A DNA stretch of 64,000 nucleotides, taken from the NCBI GenBank assembly GCA_900095095.1, contig FMBT01000380.1:119451-183450 (forward strand), in the 5' to 3' direction. The position numbers and the translations under genes were made by a program. Source of the DNA: Fragilariopsis cylindrus CCMP1102. Its lineage: Eukaryota > Bacillariophyta > Bacillariophyceae > Bacillariales > Bacillariaceae. The notes under the pieces were generated by a model. That model worked only from the letters and a program-made list of their open reading frames with translations, had not been told where the DNA came from and did no database searches. Of this stretch, positions 54,199 through 63,409 are shown in pieces (position 1 is the stretch's first letter; each line of letters starts with the position of its first letter).

Positions 54199-56246
54199 AG
54201 AGTCCAGGATTCGTCCTGTGGTGGGGGAAAATGAGCGGAAAAGTCGGTGAGGAATGTAGCATTGTCGAGACTATGTTTGCGGGATGCAACGTCTGCCATT
54301 TTGTTGTAAATGCCGGAGATGTGTTCCACTGAGAGTAATGCTGTTCTGTTGGTGTGCAGGCGTACCGCCATGGCTCGGAGGATTCGTGCTGCGACCAATG
54401 ATGTGCTCGTTCTGAATTTGTACATCCACGCTACTGCCGGGAGATTGTCGCACCAGATTGAGACGCTGACGCCCCGGAGTGTAATTGGGTCCACGCTGTG
54501 CTCGAGAACAAGCCAGTGCATGAGTATTCCGGTTAGTTCTAAATCTGATATCGTGAGTTGCCCGCTTTTGTTGGATGACGAGCAAAACTGGTCTCGGATT
54601 TCTTGCGGCCACTCGAAGAACCATACGATCGGGACGACGGTCGTTGTGCCGCTGAACCAGACTCCACCGACTCCCCATTTGGATGCATCTACGAAGCCTT
54701 GATAAGATGGTGGATGTTCGATGAGTTCGGAGACATGTGTTGGTCGTCGTCCGACTAGACGGATGAGTGCTGACCAATCCCGGAGGATGTTTGCGAAGTC
54801 GTTTGTTACTTCGATTTTCCGACCCTGGTTTTTGGCAGCTGCGGCCATGTAACAATTTAGTTGTCCCAGGATTGGTTTGCCACATGGTATGGCAATGGTC
54901 GCGAATTGTAGTCGTCCATGAAGTTTTTGGAAACGTTTTACTTCAATCTTGTCTTTGCGGCGTATCGCCTTGAGTTCGGTAAGGAGTTCTTCGCATTTAC
55001 GTTGTGGCAGTTCGATGGTGCGTGAGATTCCATCGAAGAGCCAACCTAGGATTTCTTTTCTGGTGTCCCAGATTCCGTCCTCGAAAAGCTTCTTTTCCGA
55101 GACCGGATGTGCCATCTTGCTTCCGGACAATTCCGGAGGCGGAAATACCTTGGTGATGCCGTCGAGGATGCGACGTGAAAACTGGAGTAGATCGGCTTCG
55201 TTGGTGCTCTGGATTACGCCGATGAAATCGTCGATGTAGACCTCGATGAGTTGAAGGAACGTCCGTTTATCAGTTTCCGAGTCGATTGGAGTGTGAAGTT
55301 TGTTGATCTTGGTCCAATCGATGTCCATCATGATGTTTTCCATCGGTTGCTCGTCGATGATGACGTCATGTCGCATCTTGTCGTTGATGATGTCGCGTGC
55401 CGTTTCGGTTGCGGCGCAGAAGAAAGGCGGGCTTTCGCTCCAGCCCATCTGGAGGGCGTCCGGGATAACGAGTTGTACCGGGTCGTCCGGGCCTGCTCCT
55501 GGTAGGACGTATGCAAAATTCCATGCATCTTTTTCGCTGACTGCCATTCGCCAGTAGCCATCCTTTAAATCTACTTTTGAGAACATAAAAGGTGTCGTTT
55601 TGTCTTTCGACAGAGCCATTGCCCATATGATTCTGGGGATAACGTTCCCTAGTTCGTACATTGATTCTTGTTTTGCCAATGATTTGTCGGACGCACTGTT
55701 TACTGAGTCCAGCTTCTTTCCGTTGACGAGGAGCTGGAAGGATAAGTCTAGGATCATCCGATAGACGCGGGACTTGTGCGGTACTGCAGCTAGTGGTGAA
55801 ATTTTTAGATTTGGGGGGAAATCATGTTTGATGTCCTCCCAATTGACGAGGCGACAGGAGCCCTCCGTGACGCGTTCGAGGGCTTCCTTTTTGCATGCGG
55901 CTGCTGCTTCGGGTACGTTCGCACTGGAGTGTGCTCCACTCGCGATTGCTAATTCTAGGCGCTCCAGAGTCCAATCATCGCCGCAGTCGACTGGGCAGCC
56001 TTCGAGTGCGTATTCTAGCAGATCCGGACCTGCTGGGTGATTTAAAACTTCATGACGAGGAAACATTAAACCTTTGAATTGTGGTAACTTACTTTGGGTT
56101 GGAGTAAACGCATTGTCGTCGACTGGTTGTCGTCGGGGCGGTGGAGGGATCGGTCGACAATACGGTGTCCTGTACGGAGTGTCTGGACGGCATGGCGAAC
56201 GAGGTGGTGGTGGTATACTCGGTAGTGTGAACCGCGGGTGTGGCAC
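53781..56246 (-). CDS. Retroelement reverse transcriptase/RNase H, ~821 aa
   Basis: The frame is open from about 56291; 56246 is a GTG and the first ATG would be residue 62, so the true start is unclear (non-ATG start, frameshift or splice from the Gag ORF, which stops at 56403). A Pro-rich N-terminus repeats RFTLPSVPHP and RFTLPSIPPP. RT motifs: SRVYRMILDLSF, FSKVDLKDGYWRMAV (about 221, first Asp) and VYIDDFIGVIQS (about 338, YIDD catalytic box). RNase H: GFVDASKWGVGGVWF (about 515), an ELTGI helix, IWCDNLPAVAWM (about 597) and a late NKMADVASR. The last ~140 residues overlap the recombinase ORF. No aspartic protease or integrase of the LTR type is present, as expected for DIRS-like elements. 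Confidence 0.92.
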   Translation of the reverse strand: MPHPRFTLPSIPPPPRSPCRPDTPYRTPYCRPIPPPPRRQPVDDNAFTPTQSKLPQFKGLMFPRHEVLNHPAGPDLLEYALEGCPVDCGDDWTLERLELAIASGAHSSANVPEAAAACKKEALERVTEGSCRLVNWEDIKHDFPPNLKISPLAAVPHKSRVYRMILDLSFQLLVNGKKLDSVNSASDKSLAKQESMYELGNVIPRIIWAMALSKDKTTPFMFSKVDLKDGYWRMAVSEKDAWNFAYVLPGAGPDDPVQLVIPDALQMGWSESPPFFCAATETARDIINDKMRHDVIIDEQPMENIMMDIDWTKINKLHTPIDSETDKRTFLQLIEVYIDDFIGVIQSTNEADLLQFSRRILDGITKVFPPPELSGSKMAHPVSEKKLFEDGIWDTRKEILGWLFDGISRTIELPQRKCEELLTELKAIRRKDKIEVKRFQKLHGRLQFATIAIPCGKPILGQLNCYMAAAAKNQGRKIEVTNDFANILRDWSALIRLVGRRPTHVSELIEHPPSYQGFVDASKWGVGGVWFSGTTTVVPIVWFFEWPQEIRDQFCSSSNKSGQLTISDLELTGILMHWLVLEHSVDPITLRGVSVSIWCDNLPAVAWMYKFRTSTSLVAARILRAMAVRLHTNRTALLSVEHISGIYNKMADVASRKHSLDNATFLTDFSAHFPPPQDESWTLCLLSNKVTSKVSSELLQKQSTLESWRRLPTKEYVFGKLGPTTSPFTFLPMTKNSVHLLNKTKSKCWSVSPNMCDPEAFHDKNNKFVRKQSKYRFGPSQRASRWTENKVRWLTRKENIIKKSANLLRATDEPTPLPNSN

Positions 56247-56402
56247 ACTCGGGAGTGTGAACCTAGGCGGTACGCTGGGGTTGGAGAAACATTATAGCAG
56301 GTGATGGTAATGAGAAAATTATATATGAAAATTAACATAGATTGTTTTATAGTTATTACTTAATTACTGTATACTCGCTACTGGCGGTTATATGGTTGTT
56401 GC

Positions 56403-58985
56403 TTACATGGTGGTGGCCTTTTTTAACATCTCGATGGCCTTGTCCGGTTTATAAGCGCTGAAATCGGACTGGTGGGTGTTCTTGCATTTTCCGTTGCAGT
56501 AGCAAAAAAGCCCATAGTTGAGACAATTACTCGATTTGAGGCCTAGGGCCTCGCACATTTCTTTCGTCGATCCGAACTCGTTGGCAGTCCGGATGTCCGA
56601 GAGGCGGGGGAAGTTGCCGTCATGTGTTGCGCGGTGGTCCGCGATTAGTTTTCTGATGGCGTCGCATCCCGGACCCTTGCGTGTTGTAGGTTTGTCCTTC
56701 TTTGGTGACTTGTCAGCATTTCGCTTTCGGTCTGTATTCCGGTCTGTAGGTGTTGGAGGGCTGGGTCGCGGCGTTGCCGGAGTCTTCGCTGGAAGGAAAA
56801 TTGGACCGTAGCTGTGCGACAAGGACAAGTTGTTGTTTTCGATACCCAGGATGAGAAAATCGATGTTGAACTTCGGGAAACGCTTGGCGGCTACGTCTTC
56901 TGCTGTGCAAAAGACGCCGAAATACCGCTCAAGATGGCGGCACAGTTGGTAAATAATTTCGTTGCTGATTAGAGCCCGGAAGTTGGCTATGGCGGATAGA
57001 CGACTGTAGTTGTCGAACAGGGCATCGAGCAGGCGCTGGAGTTGAATTGACGGTGGCGCTCTGTCGCCAATTACCTGTATTAAACCTAGTTGAGTTAATT
57101 GCAGGTTGGTGATTAGGGCATCGATGGTGTCCGGAATCTGTGGCGTTCCTGGGATGCTGCGCTCTATGTCGGCTGACGTTGGTACGCATTGTGCGTTGAG
57201 AGCGCGAACACTTTCGAGTCTCTCCCTCTCGGCCGTCGACCTGGTGACGTAAGTGAGAGGGCCAAGCCCCCCATGGGGTTTGGTGCCTTCGAAGTTCGTT
57301 GGGGCTAGACGCCAATCCGTGATAGATTTCCGAAATTCGGCCGTGATGATTTGGCGGAAACGGGGATTCTTCTTGATCATTGGTTGAATGAAGTAGGTGT
57401 CAATGACGGAGTCCTTTTCGCCTTTGTCAGGAGCCTTGTTGTATTTCAACCAACCGCTGTTGTTGCACCGGTGCAAAAAATGGAGCTCGTGTGGTTGTAG
57501 ATGTGCCCATCCACATAAATTCCACGATCTGGTGCCCATACTGTCCTTTGCCTTTTTTGGTTGGTCCGGCTTGGTCGAGTTTGGGTGACTCTTGGATTCC
57601 GCTGCAAGAAACTTGAGCACTTGAAATCGGTTCATGTCCTCGGAGGTGAGGGGAAGGCCTGGGCCTCTGTTGAGCATTGCATGTAGGTGATCACCAATAC
57701 TTTGGTGAGGTGATGCACCCGTGTGACCCCCAAAACTGAAAGCCCCATTGCTTGCCGATGCTCCAAAGGTGAAAGCCGGTGCACCATGATACCCTGGGTG
57801 ACCCGGAGTGGGTTCACCAAATGGGTTGGTGGCGCCCGGTGTGCCGTACGGATTGTGGGACCTGGCTGCCGGTTGTTGGAACGTTGACGATGAGTCGTTG
57901 CTAAAACCGTTGCCTTCGAACGGGTTGGCCGCGATGTCAAATGGTAGTCCGGTCCTTTCGGGTCTTTCGGATGAAACTGGGTGCCCGGTTCCATATGGCA
58001 GTCCGTCGCCTTCGAAGGAGACGTTGCCTGTTGCTGTCCTGGTACTTTGATGTTGCCTGGCCAATGCTGCTGCGATGCGTTGCTGTTGCGCTAGTTGCTC
58101 CTCGAGTTGGACATTTCGTTGTAGTACCGCATTGAGATTAGCTTCGTTGGTTGCAGTTTCTCCTGGAGCATTTCCTGTGCGCTGACGATTATTGCGCAGA
58201 AGTGTTTCATCGTCGACGTCAATGACGTCTTCCGGTGCTGGGGTCGGGCGGAACTCCTTGCTGAGGCAGTTCAGGACTCCATTGGCGATGGCGGTGCCAA
58301 GTGTATTGTCGTCTTCGCTGAAACCCGTCTGTAGGTCTTTGTAAATATCCACCGAATGTGCAAGTGTGAACCAACGTGGTTGGTCCGGTTCGAGTTGCAT
58401 TTGACTGGTGCTGTCGGCGTTGTTGGGGAGGGTAGTATCCCTGACCATTGCTGCTGCACGAAGCCAGCTATAAACGAATTTGTCATGTTTGTCTGTTCTG
58501 CTCTTGAACATTGTTATTAAGTCGCGGACGCTTTTGTGAGAATTGTCGGCATTGAAGAAATCCGTGATGGTTTCAGCCCGGATTGGGATTAGTTTCATCA
58601 TGGGTCGTTGCTTGATCAGAGCGCTCGTGACATAGTCCAAGCCCTGATTCGCAGTTGAGTCGGCATCTTTCGCAATCCAGACGTCCGATGCCACTAGGTC
58701 GTTGGCATCGAATATCACTGCCTGTGGGCATGATGTGATTGTGATACCAAAACGTTGTGTTTGGTAAGCTCGTACCCATAAAATGGGGGTGACCTTCTTC
58801 GGTTGAGTGTTTAACACTGCAACTCCCAAGGTTCCGATTCCGCAGAACAACGCTTGGTCCGGTAGGTGAGTGGTCCTGTTGAAAGTGAGTGGGTGGGTGA
58901 TGAGTTGGCTTCTGGAGTTCGACTCTTTGGCCCGGGTTGCCTCATCGAGGATTGCTGTTTGAAATCCTCCCTCTGTGAACGCCAT
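56403..58985 (-). CDS. Retroelement Gag-like protein, 860 aa
   Basis: ATG at 58985 (MAFTEGGFQTAIL). First ORF of normal size downstream of A1. The N-terminal third is globular (LFCGIGTLGVAVLNTQPKKV); the middle has a coiled coil (AVLQRNVQLEEQLAQQQRIA) and a long Gly/Asn/Pro/Phe-rich region with repeated NPFG and GHPG-type words, which would be disordered. About residues 620-720 contain IPDTIDALITNLQLTQLGL, the block duplicated in the leader ORF at 59862-60056. A basic stretch (KRNADKSPKKDKPTTRKGPG) precedes a Cys/His end (SNCLNYGLFCYCNGKCKNTH) that could be a zinc knuckle of an unusual type. A particle-forming, nucleic-acid-binding role is inferred from position. Confidence 0.8.
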   Translation of the reverse strand: MAFTEGGFQTAILDEATRAKESNSRSQLITHPLTFNRTTHLPDQALFCGIGTLGVAVLNTQPKKVTPILWVRAYQTQRFGITITSCPQAVIFDANDLVASDVWIAKDADSTANQGLDYVTSALIKQRPMMKLIPIRAETITDFFNADNSHKSVRDLITMFKSRTDKHDKFVYSWLRAAAMVRDTTLPNNADSTSQMQLEPDQPRWFTLAHSVDIYKDLQTGFSEDDNTLGTAIANGVLNCLSKEFRPTPAPEDVIDVDDETLLRNNRQRTGNAPGETATNEANLNAVLQRNVQLEEQLAQQQRIAAALARQHQSTRTATGNVSFEGDGLPYGTGHPVSSERPERTGLPFDIAANPFEGNGFSNDSSSTFQQPAARSHNPYGTPGATNPFGEPTPGHPGYHGAPAFTFGASASNGAFSFGGHTGASPHQSIGDHLHAMLNRGPGLPLTSEDMNRFQVLKFLAAESKSHPNSTKPDQPKKAKDSMGTRSWNLCGWAHLQPHELHFLHRCNNSGWLKYNKAPDKGEKDSVIDTYFIQPMIKKNPRFRQIITAEFRKSITDWRLAPTNFEGTKPHGGLGPLTYVTRSTAERERLESVRALNAQCVPTSADIERSIPGTPQIPDTIDALITNLQLTQLGLIQVIGDRAPPSIQLQRLLDALFDNYSRLSAIANFRALISNEIIYQLCRHLERYFGVFCTAEDVAAKRFPKFNIDFLILGIENNNLSLSHSYGPIFLPAKTPATPRPSPPTPTDRNTDRKRNADKSPKKDKPTTRKGPGCDAIRKLIADHRATHDGNFPRLSDIRTANEFGSTKEMCEALGLKSSNCLNYGLFCYCNGKCKNTHQSDFSAYKPDKAIEMLKKATTM

Positions 58986-59861
58986 CGTGCTGATGTTTAA
59001 ATCCTGGCTGCGAGCGGTTTTGAGTTGCTCGAAGTTGAGATTGTGAGAGTGTTGTGTGCCGAAACAATGTGTTCCGGAATAGTGCCAAATGTGGAAATTT
59101 ATGTTTTTCGGGCGTTTGACGTCCGGAACTGACGTTTGGTCAGTGATGTGGTGAGCCTGAATGGCATGCGATTGGCATGGAGTCGCCGTTATTGTTCAGA
59201 ATCTATGTTGACAAAGGGTGGAAGTCGTCCTAAACGATGTTGTTTAGTTAGGGTGAGCCCCATTACGTTGGTGAATAATTACGTGAAATATTGTTGAATG
59301 TTATTTTGTTTTTGTCCCAACGAGGGATAAGGCAAATAGGAAGTGTGAATAAATTACTTATGTACCTATGTATTGTGTTCTGGGCTTATGTGTGCCTGAA
59401 ATCGAAAAATTCAATTCCGGAGTTGAAAATTTGACAGCTAGGAGTGACGCATGCGAGGGTGCGTGCAGGGGTGCTAACTAGTTTCGTTGAACGGTTGAGT
59501 CCTGACAAAATTTGAATGTATTATGTGATTTAACGTTATATTATATTCTTATATTTGGACTTGTCTATTATTTAAGATGTTTTTCGTTTTTAATGTGTGG
59601 GCACGTGGCATGGTATGCGTGTCGTGCTCCTGACTTTGACCGTTGTACGTTGAGGTCCGGAATCCCTTTTTGGATCTAAAACCTGTGGTGTTGCATGCAG
59701 TCTGTCTGTGTGGGTGTATTCGTCTGTCGTGCGACATTGCGTGCGCGGCGAACATTTGGTTGTAAATGGTAAAGATTTAGTTTTGACTTGTGAAATGTAG
59801 TTGTCTCTTTACGAGGCGTTTCGTCGTAACCGGGTGTTTCGTCTAGTTGACGCCATTCCTA
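58986..59861 (-). other. Retroelement leader between the small ORF and Gag
   Basis: About 880 nt without a convincing ORF. Probably the transcribed leader with priming and packaging signals; I cannot identify these. Confidence 0.5.
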
Positions 59862-60056
59862 TTACTCCGGAGTTGGGTAATTGTGTTTTTCATACATGGC
59901 CGCAAGCAGGCGCTTGATTTCGGTGGCCTGTGGCGATTCGTTGCCAAAATTCTGTATCAACACGGCTTGTATTCGTTGCATGTTTGTGATGAGGGCAACG
60001 ATGTCGTCCGGAGTGTTTCCGTGGATGCTGCGCTCCATGTCTTTGTTGTTTTCCAT
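59862..60056 (-). CDS. Small leader ORF resembling part of Gag, 64 aa
   Basis: ATG at 60056 (MENNKDMERSIHGNTPDDIV), 50 nt downstream of A1. ERSIHGNTPDDIVALITNMQ followed by VLIQNFGN and IKRLLAAMYEKHNY lines up with Gag residues ERSIPGTPQIPDTIDALITN, LIQVIGD and LQRLLDALFDNY. The order and spacing agree, so a Gag segment has been duplicated into the leader and kept open. It could act as a short Gag-interacting peptide or be a remnant; a spliced first exon is also possible. Confidence 0.55.
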   Translation of the reverse strand: MENNKDMERSIHGNTPDDIVALITNMQRIQAVLIQNFGNESPQATEIKRLLAAMYEKHNYPTPE

Positions 60057-60105
60057 GTGGTGGTCTCTGTTGTTGTCTTGTCTCCATTGAGCGGACGGGT
60101 AGTCC

Positions 60106-60284
60106 AAGAAGAAGCGCTTTCAGCGGTCACGTCAGCTCCGGAGCTGCCTCACAACAAAACACGATGTTTCCAAAAGAATGAGTCCAGAATAGATTTCTCT
60201 TCTGGACTTTGATTTTTCTACTAGCGCGCGCGTTGTATAAAAATAAATCGCTTGATTCCTTTTTACAGCTTTAACACTCCTTGA
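60106..60284 (-). repeat. Split direct repeat A1 (179 bp)
   Basis: 5' terminus of the element in the sense direction, one substitution from A2. Its outer base is 60284; the host sequence ATATTATAAT follows. Confidence 0.93.
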
Positions 60285-60630
60285 ATATTATAATTTCGCT
60301 TGATGCGTTAGATAAATAATATCCTGTCAAGCATGTTCTTTTACCGTTCAACTGTTCAGTGTGATTGATTTTGGAACTTTCAAAGAAATGAATATCTATT
60401 TTAAAGCTCATTTTTTGCGTCATATTGATTTCGAAATTGGGCGATTCTTATATCGATTGGCTGTATGATGTAGTCGTCCACAGTTGCTGATACTGAGTGG
60501 AATGGTTTACTTACAATGAATAATAGAATAGCAATCATAAAGAAATCGAGTAATATCTTGAATCTATTCGTTTCGTTTTTTCGACACGACGTAGCGTGCG
60601 CGTACAGAAGTGAACGATTAAGTAGGCAAT
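60285..60630. other. 5' flank of the right-hand membrane protein gene
   Basis: Unique host sequence between the retroelement and the ATG at 60631. It and 49687-49950 would together have formed a divergent promoter region of about 600 bp before insertion. Confidence 0.5.
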
Positions 60631-60712
60631 ATGAAGTCATCGTTCATCAAAGTGACACTATTGGTGTTGTTGCTGTTATTGGTTGCGGCTACGACTAAGG
60701 CGACAACAACAA

Positions 60713-60750
<38 letters not shown>

Positions 60751-61497
60751 CAAGCAACAGCAACAGCACAAGCAACAGCAGAGTTATCTAATGAAGATCG
60801 GCAAAGACATCAGCAGCACCAGCAGCAGCAGCGTACCATCAATCGACGTTTTTTGACCACTAAAGATCGCAATTATGACAAACCGATAGTTCATAATGTC
60901 CATAATCAATTGGATACAAAACAAGACTACTCCCACAACAACATCAGTATCATAAGCTTTCGACAACGAGAAGGAGAAGAACAACACCAAAACGTACGAC
61001 GACGAAAGATGAGCAACATGAGCAATTATTCTATTTCTTCTCAAGACTTCTCCCAAAGCTCGATATTATTCTTCGCAGTATGTGGTACATTGTTTTGTTT
61101 ACTATCTGTTTATATCCTGTCGTTACATGCTACATGTGGAGGTTGCTACACAAGTGGGAATGAAGTATTAGAAGAAGATAATATCAAAACCGAAACTCTT
61201 GTTGCACCAGCATGTAAATCTGAAAATTTCGTTGCACCAGCATGTACATCTTATACTACCACAAATCGCGATCACGATGATCTTGTTACACCAGCATGTA
61301 ATTCTTGGCTTGATCACGATGATAGCATTACCGCCGCAACAGACAGTGGTATTGCCAGTAAAGGTTCCTTTTCTTTAAGAGAAAACATAAATGTCTTACA
61401 GATTCATATCGGAAATTGCAGGACAATTGTCAACGACCGAACAGGATTTGTTGAACAAATACAGAGCTATTGCCAAACTTCAAAAAGCATTGCTTGA
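60631..61497 (+). CDS. Type I membrane protein with Thr-Ala repeats, apparent tail frameshift, 288 aa as read
   Basis: ATG at 60631. Signal peptide (MKSSFIKVTLLVLLLLLVAA), then Thr-Ala repeats from ACAGCA units (about 26-50), a His/Gln-rich ectodomain ending at VRRRKMSNMSNYS, one membrane segment (about 141-164, FAVCGTLFCLLSVYILSLH) and a tail with three related units: LVAPACKSE, FVAPACTSY, LVTPACNSW. The last ~30 residues as read look non-coding; the +1 frame from 61391 gives a convincing helical end (61391-61519). Start MKSS, the membrane segment and the following CG motif resemble the 49.1-49.7 kb protein, so the two are probably divergent paralogues. Function unknown. Confidence 0.65.
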
Positions 61498-61519
61498 TGC
61501 AAATAAATCACTGGCTTAA
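61391..61519 (+). other. Alternate-frame C-terminal tail of the 60.6 kb membrane protein
   Basis: Reads MSYRFISEIAGQLSTTEQDL, then NKYRAIAKLQKALLDANKSL and A-stop, a clean amphipathic helix. It is +1 to the main frame. A TTACAG acceptor-like string precedes it at 61396-61401, but no donor that I tried restores the frame, so an indel is the simplest explanation. Confidence 0.55.
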
Positions 61520-62427
61520 GCGTTTAGTGTAAACTTATATACATCTGTCCTTATTATAGAAGACGTAGTTTGACACGGAAAGGAAGAAGAAGAGGCTGCA
61601 TGTATGGTGGAAGAAGGAGTAGGTACTGTTACAGTTAACTTATTACAGTAGTAGTATTTATTTATTTGTATAGTACACATGCATTGCATATCCTACTACG
61701 AATATCCCATTTCTATACACTGCACTGATAATACAAATTGTATTTGCTTGCTTCACACCAACAATGCATGCGAATCGAATCATGCAAAACTACAGTAGAA
61801 TTATCTCCATGACAAACGCATGATGTTGTGTATACAGTACACTTGAGCATAAAAGAGGACTACTCCATAGAGAAACATTCATTTGTGCCAACAATTAATT
61901 GTAAAGTACGCTATTTATCCTCGTACTTGTACGCTAGGTTGTATCCCAGTAGAATAGAACGAGTGGTTGAGTGGTTGAGTGAGTTGAGTAGATCATCGGA
62001 TCTCTCGGGTCGCGCATTGCGTACTAGTAGAGTGGGGTAGGGCAATCGAAGCTGTGCTATGCCTTACTTATACTGTATTAAATTATCATGCCTGCCGATC
62101 GAGGAGGGATGATCGGAATGAGTACTATATGAAAGCGGGGAAGGAGAGAAATAACATAGTGCAAGTACAAGTACACTTACACACAAAAAAACTATAAAGC
62201 TAGTACTGTAAAAAGTGTCATCTACAACACAGTATCGTTCATTACATTATATAGACTAAACTACTGTAGCTACGTGTACTAGAATATAAGAAGGATTGAT
62301 TCTATTTTATAAATAAAAGGTTTTACAGTTACAGTTACAGTTACGCGATTTGAGAATGAATATAAGCAATGATGTGTTTATAGTACGTTCGTTGCTGTTT
62401 CTTTTTAGATTATTACTTTTACAATAT
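61520..62427. other. Convergent spacer, no gene seen
   Basis: Short repeats only: GAGTGGTTGAGTGGTTGAGT near 61960 and a TTACAG hexamer triplet near 62323-62341. The plus frame at 61828-62040 shows no motif. Confidence 0.45.
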
Positions 62428-63409
62428 TTAGACCGCTTCTTCATCACTATTATCATTTGAAGATGCAGATTCTGATACTGCTTCTGATGCTTCTGATGAT
62501 GATTCTGCTAATAATCCCTTTTCTTGTTTCGTCTTCATTGCTTCTGGACGTTGTTTACATAAGACATACAAGACCTTCACAATAATACCAAAAGAAACAA
62601 GAAGTAATCCACCGAGTACACCATATTGTACACCCGAAATTTGTTCTACTGTAAATTGATCCGTAATCTTTGTGGATGGTTCTTGTAATTCAGCATATAC
62701 ACCCCCTAATGCCCATACAATCACTAATGGTATCGCAAAATCAACAGGATAACTGGATAGGTATGTAAATGCTGTACCCAATAACACCACTAATGATAAA
62801 CTGGATACAATTAATTGTGTTGTGACATTTGCATTGTAGGAAACAGTAAAGACATTTGTCATCACAACTGCAGCTGCCATAATCCATCCAGTTTGTATCG
62901 AAAATGGACCTTGCCATAACAAGTAACCTTTCCATGTTTTCTTGTAGGACTGCAATGACCTTGTTGCCATTACCAGTGTAATGACAATTCCATACATACA
63001 AGTAATGCTACCCACATAATTTCATAACTAAATGAGATTGTCCACCCAGCTTGGAATACAGTCATAATAGGATAATAATACCATGCCTTCAAAACACCTT
63101 CTGAATTTCTTTGAGATGGTAAAAATTGCCAGACAACCCAAATTGCTTGCCAAATAAATATCACACCCCAAATTGAAAATGAGAAACCAAATGGTGTCAC
63201 AATTGTTTGATATTTAGCAGATAATTCACCATTGTCTGGTTGACCTGTTAATCCAAATATACCAATACCAAATGTCACAAAAAATTCACAATGTATGCTA
63301 ATAGATTCAACCAATTAAATTTGTTTAGTGATGTATTAGTCGACGACGACGACAACGGTTCACTTGTAGTAGTATCAACAACCATGATATCGATGTCGGA
63401 AGTAGTCAT
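62428..63409 (-). pseudogene. TspO/MBR-like multi-pass membrane protein with two apparent frameshifts
   Basis: The real start is ATG at 63409 (MTTSDIDIMVVDTTTSEPLS), reading into NKFNWLNLLAYIVNF. One base appears missing in the run of six A at 63279-63284 (T run on the coding strand); the next frame then continues VTFGIGIFGLTGQPDNGELS, TIVTPFGFSFSIWGVIFIWQ and SYEIMWVALLVC. A second 1-nt loss near 62990-63001 leads to the third frame: GIVITLVMATRSLQSYKKTW through several more membrane segments and an acidic Ser-rich tail ending at 62428. The TPFGFSFSIWGVIF block resembles tryptophan-rich sensory protein (TspO-related) families that bind tetrapyrroles or sterols. Corrected length would be about 325 aa. 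Homopolymer position of the first shift makes sequencing error possible. Confidence 0.65.

Larger units (their letters stand above)
49951..60284 (-). mobile_element. Complete DIRS/Ngaro/PAT-type retroelement with split direct repeats, 10.3 kb
   Basis: Read in the sense (minus) direction: A1 (60284-60106), leader, Gag-like ORF, RT/RNase H ORF, tyrosine recombinase ORF, unknown ORF4, then B1 (50686-50419), A2 (50418-50240), a 21-bp linker, and B2 (50218-49951). This A1-ORFs-B1-A2-B2 order is the split-direct-repeat plan of Ngaro and PAT elements. The directly abutting B1-A2 junction equals the sequence made by joining the element ends (B2 end to A1 start), as expected if it passes through a circular DNA integrated by a tyrosine recombinase. 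No target-site duplication is seen, as expected for this enzyme. B copies look identical over 268 bp and A copies differ at one base over 179 bp, and all ORFs are open, so the insertion is recent and may be active. Element GC content is clearly higher than the host spacers. Confidence 0.9.

Noticed and set aside
54271-54885. 204-codon minus-strand frame inside the RT/RNase H gene
   Set aside because: Shadow of the RT ORF in another frame; basic, Thr/Arg-rich composition without motif.
61355-61401. 44-nt intron (GTAAAG...TTACAG) restoring the tail frame of the 60.6 kb gene
   Set aside because: The join does not give the helical frame, and 44 nt is much shorter than the other introns in this window.
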